DNA from: Streptomyces sp. YIM 130001
Lineage (GTDB): Bacteria; Actinomycetota; Actinomycetes; Streptomycetales; Streptomycetaceae
Assembly (NCBI RefSeq): GCF_003574445.1
Contig: NZ_KZ984551.1
Span: 194,262-258,261, forward strand
Reading direction: 5' to 3'
DNA: 64,000 bases
Below, piece by piece: positions 58,617-64,000 of this stretch (positions are counted from its first letter, which is position 1; every line of letters begins with the position of its first letter). A program made the position numbers and the translations under genes. Below the pieces are notes generated by a model that made no database searches, had not been told where the DNA came from, and saw nothing but the letters and a program-made list of their open reading frames with translations.

Positions 58617-60316
58617 TGCGACTCCTCCGCGGCGCCGGTGACGGTCTTGCGCAGCTTGCGTTCCACCCGGTCCGCGATGCCCTTCGCCTCGTGGCCGAGG
58701 CCCGACTGTGCGGGCGCGGTGGTGGCGTCGGCCTCCAACGCCGCGGCGGCCGGCTGCGGATCGTCGACCGTACGGCCGTCGGCGAAGCCGGAGACGGCGT
58801 AGACGACGACGGGGGCGTCGGTCAGCACGGACACCGTCCAGGAGGCCCGCTGCCGGGCTCCGAAGTCCTGGGCGGCCGTGCCCTTGGCCGGCAGGGTGCG
58901 GGGCATCAGGTCGGTGCGGCGGTCGAGGCCCTCCTTGGCGAAACGGGTGCGCAGCTCGGCCATCGTCTCGGTGTCCGCCTTGGTGAACAGCATGCCGACG
59001 GTGGTGACATGACTGCGGGTGGCGTCGGCGTAGGTGGCCCGTATCAGGGTGCGACACCCGACCTGCTGCAGGGTCTTGGCGAGGAGCGGGTCGAGGGCGG
59101 CGGTGCACGAGTCGGCCTGCTCGACGGCGATACGCGTCCAACGCCGGTCGGCGCCGCCGGGTCCTGCCCCGTCGCCCTTGAGCGTGGCCGGGAAGAGGGA
59201 GTCGACCGGTTCGTTGCGCCAGGCGCTGCCCGCTGCGTCGTAGACACCCTGCGGGGTGGGGCTGGCGGCGGAGTCGCCGGTGAGCCAACTGCCGGTCGCG
59301 GCACCCCCGATGAGGCCCAGACCGAGTACGAGGCAGGCGGCGGCCGCCACCGTGCGCGATGCGCTGCGCGAGTCCCGTACGGGGCGCAGTGGGGCGGTGT
59401 CGTCGTCCTGCACGACGGGGCGGCCGAACACGATGGAACGGGGGCCGGGCAGGTGCGGCGGCGGGTTGGGCCCCGAGTCGGCGGAGCCGCGCGGTGTCCG
59501 GGTGGCCGAGGACGGGGTGGCGCGGTGCAGGCCGCGGGCCGAGGGGTCCGCGGCGGGGCGCCGTCCGGCCGGTGTCCGTTCATCCGTGTCGGGGCGCCGG
59601 CCGGCCGATGCGCGGCCACGCGGGCGGGGCGGCGGCATCGCCGGAGCCGGCGGCGCCGCGTCCGACAGGGCGGACGACGCGACCTTCGGCGGTGCGGAGG
59701 GCTGGGCGGGGACACGGATCCCCTCGGGGGGAGTCGGCTCCGTACGGGACGGCCGCTCGGGTCGCCGGGCGCTGCCACCGCGCCGTTCCGGAGGTGCAAC
59801 CGGAACCGCAGGCGGAGACGTCGGCGGGGCCGGGGCGACCTCGGTGGCCGGAGTCTTGGGTGCGCCACTCGGCCGGTCGGGAACCGCCACTCCCCCGGCC
59901 GGTGTCGACACCGTGGCACCGGTGGCCGCGGGAGGCGGCCCCGAAGGGCGCGGAGGCGCGGCGGCCTGCCGCACCTGCCCGGTGGACGGCGGTGCCGAAG
60001 GACGCGGAGGCACGGAGGGCGCGGGAGGCACGACGGGCGCGGCCGGCTCCCGGTCCCGTCCACCGTCGCGGGTCCCGACCGCCCGGCCCGCCCCGGAGCG
60101 GGTACCCGAGGCCGAAGACTCAGCCCCCGTCGTCGGACCGGAGAGGGAACCGGAGCCAGAAGTGGTGGTCACGTCCGAGTCAGCGCCGCCGGCGTCGTCG
60201 GCCGCGGTCACCGGCTCGTCGGCCGCCGCAGGCGGCTTGTCCGGCAGCCTGGAGGACGCGGCCGGTGGCGGCGGGGTGTAGGGACGCGAGGGGGTGCGCC
60301 GCCCGTCCGTACCCAT
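58613..60316 (-). CDS. Pro-rich single-pass membrane protein coupled to mycosin
   Basis: A 567-residue protein. The first 340 residues are low-complexity, Pro/Ala/Ser/Arg-rich and disordered. One membrane helix follows (about 345-365, TVAAAACLVLGLGLIGGAA), then an extracellular domain of about 200 residues (DGAGPGGADRRWTRIAVEQ, CTAALDPLLAKTLQQVGC with a Cys pair). The arrangement is cytoplasmic disordered tail, one span, globular exterior. ATG 60316 is used; a GTG at 60340 is possible. It overlaps the mycosin start, so the two probably act together. Confidence 0.78.
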   Translation of the reverse strand: MGTDGRRTPSRPYTPPPPAASSRLPDKPPAAADEPVTAADDAGGADSDVTTTSGSGSLSGPTTGAESSASGTRSGAGRAVGTRDGGRDREPAAPVVPPAPSVPPRPSAPPSTGQVRQAAAPPRPSGPPPAATGATVSTPAGGVAVPDRPSGAPKTPATEVAPAPPTSPPAVPVAPPERRGGSARRPERPSRTEPTPPEGIRVPAQPSAPPKVASSALSDAAPPAPAMPPPRPRGRASAGRRPDTDERTPAGRRPAADPSARGLHRATPSSATRTPRGSADSGPNPPPHLPGPRSIVFGRPVVQDDDTAPLRPVRDSRSASRTVAAAACLVLGLGLIGGAATGSWLTGDSAASPTPQGVYDAAGSAWRNEPVDSLFPATLKGDGAGPGGADRRWTRIAVEQADSCTAALDPLLAKTLQQVGCRTLIRATYADATRSHVTTVGMLFTKADTETMAELRTRFAKEGLDRRTDLMPRTLPAKGTAAQDFGARQRASWTVSVLTDAPVVVYAVSGFADGRTVDDPQPAAAALEADATTAPAQSGLGHEAKGIADRVERKLRKTVTGAAEESQ

Positions 60317-60550
60317 CAGCCCCCGCTCCTCGCTGCTCACGTGGATACCTACGCGCGCGAGCCCCCGTCGGCCGTACGCCACACGCGATCCGTGCCCCAC
60401 CGGTTCGTGCCGGGGTGACCCCGCCCTGTCTGCGTGCGCGTCACTCTACGGGCTGACGCAGGTCGGACGGGAACCTGTGAGGAACCCCGCAGGCAATCTG
60501 TCCGGATCATCCCCCTACCCCTGAGTAGGACCGTCTGGCAGGCTGCGGAC

Positions 60551-61753
60551 ATGACTGCCCGAGCCCTGGACCACGCCCGGTACGACCGGGCGACCGCCCA
60601 CCTCGACGCGCCGCTCGCCCTGGTCGACCTGGAGGCGTTCGACGCCAACGCCGACGATCTCGTGCGCCGGGCCGGCGGCAAGCCGATCCGGGTGGCGAGC
60701 AAGTCGGTGCGCTGCCGGGCCCTGCTCGAGCGGGTCGTCGCGCGCGAGGGGTTCTCCGGACTGATGTCCTTCACACTCGCGGAGTCGCTGTGGCTGGCCG
60801 AGTGCGGTTTCGACGACGTGCTTCTCGCCTACCCGTCGGCGGACCGGGCCGGATTCGCCCGGCTGACCTCGGACCCCAAGCTGGCCGGTTCGGTCACCGT
60901 GATGATCGACGACCCGGCCCAACTGCGCCTGATCGACGGGGCACGGGACGGTGGCCGCGAGGAGGTCAGGGTCTGTCTCGAGCTGGACACCGCGTGGAAG
61001 GTGCTCGGCGGCCGGATCCGGATCGGCGCCCGCCGCTCTCCCCTGCACACTCCGGCCCAACTCGCCGATGTGGCCCGGACGGTGGCGCAGACTTCCGGAT
61101 TCCGCCTGGTCGGGATCATGGCGTACGAGGGTCATGTGGCCGGGGTCGGGGACGCGGTCGCGGGCAGTCCGGTGCGCTCCCGGGCGATCCGCCTCATGCA
61201 GACGGCAGCCCGGCGCGAGCTGGCGCCCCGCAGGGCCGAGGCGGTGCGCGCGGTACGTGCCGTCGCGCCCGACCTGCAGTTCGTCAACGGCGGCGGCACG
61301 GGAAGCGTCCAGCACACCGCGGCCGAGGCCGGCGTGACCGAGATCGCCGCGGGCTCCGGGCTCTATGTGCCGCGGCTCTTCGACAACTACACGTCGTTCA
61401 CCGGGCGTCCGGCCGCCCTGTTCGCCCAGCCGGTGGTGCGCAGGCCCGGGGTGGGCGCGGTGACCGTGCTCGGCGGCGGCTATCCGGCGTCGGGCGTAGC
61501 CGGGGCGGACCGCTCGCCCGTTCCGTATCTCCCGGAGGGGCTGCGCTACGACCCGCAGGAGGGCGCCGGCGAGGTGCAGACGCCCCTGCTCGGCTCGGCC
61601 GCTGACGATCTGCTGATCGGCGACAAGGTGTGGTTCCGGCACGCGAAGGCGGGCGAGCTGTGCGAGCGGTTCGACACCCTGCAGCTGGTCGAGGGCGACC
61701 GGGTGACCGGCAGCGCCCCGACGTACCGAGGCGAGGGACACACGTTCCTGTAG
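60551..61753 (+). CDS. PLP-dependent amino acid deaminase/aldolase (D-threonine aldolase-like)
   Basis: A 400-residue enzyme of fold type III. The alanine-racemase-like barrel has the PLP Lys in PIRVASKSVRCRALL, EVRVCLELDTAWKV and the glycine-rich FVNGGGTGSVQHTA. The C-terminal beta domain (about 310-400) reads GDKVWFRHAKAGELCERFDT, with the His and Cys metal ligands of D-serine dehydratase/D-threonine aldolase. It probably acts on a D-3-hydroxy amino acid. Divergent from the Pro-rich protein gene. Confidence 0.85.
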   Translation: MTARALDHARYDRATAHLDAPLALVDLEAFDANADDLVRRAGGKPIRVASKSVRCRALLERVVAREGFSGLMSFTLAESLWLAECGFDDVLLAYPSADRAGFARLTSDPKLAGSVTVMIDDPAQLRLIDGARDGGREEVRVCLELDTAWKVLGGRIRIGARRSPLHTPAQLADVARTVAQTSGFRLVGIMAYEGHVAGVGDAVAGSPVRSRAIRLMQTAARRELAPRRAEAVRAVRAVAPDLQFVNGGGTGSVQHTAAEAGVTEIAAGSGLYVPRLFDNYTSFTGRPAALFAQPVVRRPGVGAVTVLGGGYPASGVAGADRSPVPYLPEGLRYDPQEGAGEVQTPLLGSAADDLLIGDKVWFRHAKAGELCERFDTLQLVEGDRVTGSAPTYRGEGHTFL

Positions 61754-61764
61754 GGGCCGTGGGT

Positions 61765-61795
61765 CGGATCAGCCTGGGGTCGCGACGCTGATCCG
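61765..61795. terminator. Stem-loop between the PLP enzyme and DUF2510 genes
   Basis: Perfect 9-base arms CGGATCAGC and GCTGATCCG between convergent genes. Confidence 0.6.
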
Positions 61796-61830
61796 GCCGT
61801 CGAGCTCTCGGTCGCGCGCGGACCGGTCCG

Positions 61831-62961
61831 TCACTCGGGCCCGATGCTGCTGCCCGCGCCGCCGCTGCCCTCGGTGTCCCCGACGGCCCGGATGCCCTTG
61901 GTGGTCTTGTCGATGAGCCCGAGGTCGGGTCCGTCCTTCCCGGCGTCGAGGGCGTACCGAACGATGATCATCGCCTCGGTGCCGGACTTCGACGGGAACG
62001 CCAGGGACTGGACGTAGCCGCCCGGCCCCAGCTCGGTCGCGACCTTCCAGCGGACGAAGTATCCGGAGCGGCCCGCGACGACCACGGCGCCGGACTTCAC
62101 CTCCTGGTGGGAGGTCATGCCGTTGAACGGCTCGCGGTCGAGGGCGTCGTGGTCGTACGCCTCCTCGGCGGCCTCGGAGATGTCCTTCTCGGCGATCTCC
62201 TTCGCGGTGCCGGACTCGGCGGCCGTGCGGCTGGTGACCTTGCCGTGGTGGCAGAACCCGCCGTCGCCCGGGCAGTCGTAGGTCTCCTCCGTCGTCATGA
62301 CGGGGTTCTGCTCGGCCGAATAATCCGGCTTCTCCCAGCCTTCGGGCACCGGCAGGGTGATGCCGTTCAGCTGGTCGACGAGCAGGCCCGGGTTCTCGTC
62401 CGGAGGCGGGCCGGTGTCGGTCTGGGTGGGAGTGGGCGATTCGAGCGGAGCGCTGGTACCGCTGTTCCCACCCGGCTTGGGCTTCGACTTGGCCTCGGGC
62501 TCGCCGTCGTCCCCGGTGAGCAGCACCACGCCGGTCACGATGGACGCGACGAGGGCCACGCCGGCCACGCACAGAGCGATGATCTTCGCCCGGTTCCCAC
62601 CGCCGTCGGGACCGCCCGGCTGTACGGGCCCGAAGCCCTGGGAATGCTGGAGTCCGGGCTGCTGTCCCGAGCCGAAGGGGTCCGCGGTGGGGTACGGGGA
62701 CGCGCCCGCGGGTCCGCCGAACTGGCCGGAGGGCGCGCCGAACTGGCCCGAGGCCCCGAACTGCCCCGGCCCCGTTCCCGGTTGAACCGGAGTGTCGTAC
62801 TGCCCCGGGCCGCCGGGCGCGGGCGTCGCCGGCATGGCGGGGGTCGGCGTACCCGCCTGTGTGGCTCTGGTGTGCGGGGTCCATGCGGTCCCGTCCCACC
62901 AGCGCTCGAGGGACGAGACCGACGGATCCGGGTACCAGCCCGGCGGTGTGGACATGCTCAT
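61831..62961 (-). CDS. DUF2510 membrane protein
   Basis: A 376-residue protein. DUF2510 is at the N-terminus (PPGWYPDPSVSSLERWWDGT, then AWTPHTR). A Gly/Pro/Gln-rich linker (QFGASGQFGAPSGQFGG repeats) follows, then one membrane helix at about 125-148 (IIALCVAGVALVASIVTGVV). The exterior part of about 225 residues has a Cys pair (CPGDGGFCHHG). Type II-like topology with the GWYPDP domain inside. Function unknown. Confidence 0.8.
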   Translation of the reverse strand: MSMSTPPGWYPDPSVSSLERWWDGTAWTPHTRATQAGTPTPAMPATPAPGGPGQYDTPVQPGTGPGQFGASGQFGAPSGQFGGPAGASPYPTADPFGSGQQPGLQHSQGFGPVQPGGPDGGGNRAKIIALCVAGVALVASIVTGVVLLTGDDGEPEAKSKPKPGGNSGTSAPLESPTPTQTDTGPPPDENPGLLVDQLNGITLPVPEGWEKPDYSAEQNPVMTTEETYDCPGDGGFCHHGKVTSRTAAESGTAKEIAEKDISEAAEEAYDHDALDREPFNGMTSHQEVKSGAVVVAGRSGYFVRWKVATELGPGGYVQSLAFPSKSGTEAMIIVRYALDAGKDGPDLGLIDKTTKGIRAVGDTEGSGGAGSSIGPE

Positions 62962-63021
62962 CAGGTCAGCCTAAGCGGTCCGATTCCGGGAATGCACCGG
63001 GTCCGCCCGCACGCAGGGTGA

Positions 63022-63828
63022 CTACAGCGGGGTGACGTAGGCACCGGCGATTCCGCCGTCGACCACGAAGTCCGTGGCGTTCACGAAAGAGGAATCGTCG
63101 CTGGCCAGAAAGGCGACGGCGGCGGCCACCTCGTCCGCCTCGGCGAAACGGCCGACCGGAATGTGCACCAGGCGGCGGGCCGCGCGCTCCGGATCCTTGG
63201 CGAACAGCTCCTGCAGGAGCGGGGTGTTCACCGGCCCCGGGCACAGGGCGTTGACGCGGATGCCCTCGCGGGCGAACTGGACGCCGAGTTCGCGGGACAT
63301 CGCGAGCACGCCGCCCTTCGACGCGGTGTAGGAGATCTGCGAGGTCGCGGCTCCCATGAGGGCCACGAAGGAGGCGGTGTTGATGATGGAGCCGCGTCCC
63401 TGGCGGCGCATGTAGGGGATGGCGGCCTTGCAGCACAGGTACACGGAGGTGAGGTTGACCTCCTGGACGCGCCGCCAGGCCTCGAGTCCGGTGTCCAGGA
63501 TGGAGTCGTCGTCGGGCGGTGAGATACCCGCGTTGTTGAAGGCGATGTCGACGCTTTTGCAGGTGCGGTGTGCGGTCTCGAAGAGTGCCTCGACCTGCTC
63601 GGGGTCGGTGACGTCGACGCGTACGAAGGTGCCGCCGACCTCGTCGGCCGCGGCCTTGCCGGCCTGTTCGTCGATGTCGGCGCAGACCACATGGGCGCCT
63701 TCGGAGGCGAGCCGGCGGGCGGTGGCGAGGCCGATGCCACTGCCGGCGCCGGTGATGACGGCGCCGCGGCCCACGAGCCTGCGGCACACGACCGCGTCCG
63801 CGGCGGCCTCGGGTGTCTGTGCGGTCAT
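63022..63828 (-). CDS. Short-chain dehydrogenase/reductase
   Basis: A 268-residue classical SDR. TGAGSGIG (26-33) binds the cofactor, and Asp at DIDEQAG (about 51) favours NAD. NNAGISPP follows. The catalytic residues are S153 (NTASFVALM), Y167 and K171 (YTASKGG). It follows an aldehyde dehydrogenase gene by five bases on the same strand, so the two likely act in sequence on an alcohol/aldehyde or amine-derived substrate. Confidence 0.9.
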   Translation of the reverse strand: MTAQTPEAAADAVVCRRLVGRGAVITGAGSGIGLATARRLASEGAHVVCADIDEQAGKAAADEVGGTFVRVDVTDPEQVEALFETAHRTCKSVDIAFNNAGISPPDDDSILDTGLEAWRRVQEVNLTSVYLCCKAAIPYMRRQGRGSIINTASFVALMGAATSQISYTASKGGVLAMSRELGVQFAREGIRVNALCPGPVNTPLLQELFAKDPERAARRLVHIPVGRFAEADEVAAAVAFLASDDSSFVNATDFVVDGGIAGAYVTPL

Positions 63829-63833
63829 GGGGA

Positions 63834-64000
63834 TCAGGCCTCCGTACTGAGGAAGACGTTCTTGGTTTCGGTGAAGGCGGTCAGTGCGTCGGGGCCGAGT
63901 TCGCGGCCGAGTCCGGACTGTCCGTAGCCGCCGAAGGGTGTCGCGTACCGCACGGCCGAGTGCGAGTTGACGGAGAGGTTGCCGGCGGCGACGGCGCGGG
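63834..64000 (-). CDS. Aldehyde dehydrogenase, C-terminal fragment
   Basis: The last 55 codons of an NAD-dependent aldehyde dehydrogenase are present; the 5' part lies beyond the window. AAGNLSVNSHSAVRYATPFG, GGYGQSGLGRELGPDALTAF and TETKNVFLS are the usual C-terminal motifs (SN-x-PFGG-x-GxSG variant). In streptomycetes such a gene can sit beside a glutamine synthetase-like gene for amine use; that cannot be checked here. Confidence 0.9.
   Translation of the reverse strand, partial: RAVAAGNLSVNSHSAVRYATPFGGYGQSGLGRELGPDALTAFTETKNVFLSTEA

Overview
The window is chromosomal DNA of a Streptomyces-type actinomycete. The base composition is very GC-rich with GC-biased third codon positions, and GTG and TTG starts occur. 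Twin-arginine signals are frequent. Gene neighbourhoods are typical of the Streptomyces core: argC-J-B-D-R, pheS-pheT, infC-rpmI-rplT, glpQ-plsC, DUF1844 and SseB. No tRNA, rRNA, CRISPR array, insertion sequence or prophage was seen. All names rest on reading translated motifs; no database search was possible.

Layout, left to right. 1-2.6 kb: the start of a methionine-importer ATPase gene (metN) behind a 28-codon leader ORF ending in a Cys/Met-rich stretch, a HAD phosphatase, two small membrane proteins and a GNAT protein. 2.6-9.6 kb: a sigma factor, a Tat-exported glycerophosphodiesterase, a PlsC acyltransferase, a TetR-controlled DHA2 exporter, and a divergent LysR/aldo-keto reductase pair. 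9.7-17 kb: arginine biosynthesis, with argH alone and argCJBDR as an operon. Both promoters carry ArgR-type repeats. 17-22 kb: a decayed small gene disrupted by eleven copies of a 7-bp repeat, a vWA protein, two TetR/membrane-protein pairs with clear operators, and a MOSC protein. 22-34.4 kb: small metabolic and regulatory genes (VOC, MFS, CGNR, a degenerate histidine phosphatase, MocR/EamA, DUF1918, a GH10-like lipoprotein-size hydrolase, hydroxyacyl-CoA dehydrogenase, CsbD, Nudix, an NsdA-like regulator).

34.8-45.9 kb is the most coherent accessory system: a LacI regulator divergent from an apparent operon encoding a sugar-binding lipoprotein, two permeases, a GH5 enzyme, a GH85 endo-beta-N-acetylglucosaminidase and a GH38 alpha-mannosidase. 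Together they make a plausible complete route for high-mannose N-glycans: release outside the cell (GH85), import, removal of alpha-mannoses (GH38) and splitting of Man-beta-GlcNAc (GH5). A large inverted repeat lies in the regulator/operon intergenic region.

46-55.8 kb is translation-related: a WYL/YafY regulator with a SnoaL-like partner, pheT-pheS, a soluble PAS histidine kinase, an rRNA/tRNA 2'-O-methyltransferase, and the infC-rpmI-rplT operon. infC has no canonical start codon and appears to use ATC. Its leader contains a strong intrinsic-terminator hairpin. 55.8-64 kb: SseB, a serine hydrolase without signal peptide, a mycosin-like protease translationally coupled to a long Pro-rich membrane-anchored protein, a D-threonine-aldolase-like PLP enzyme, a DUF2510 protein, an SDR and the end of an aldehyde dehydrogenase gene.
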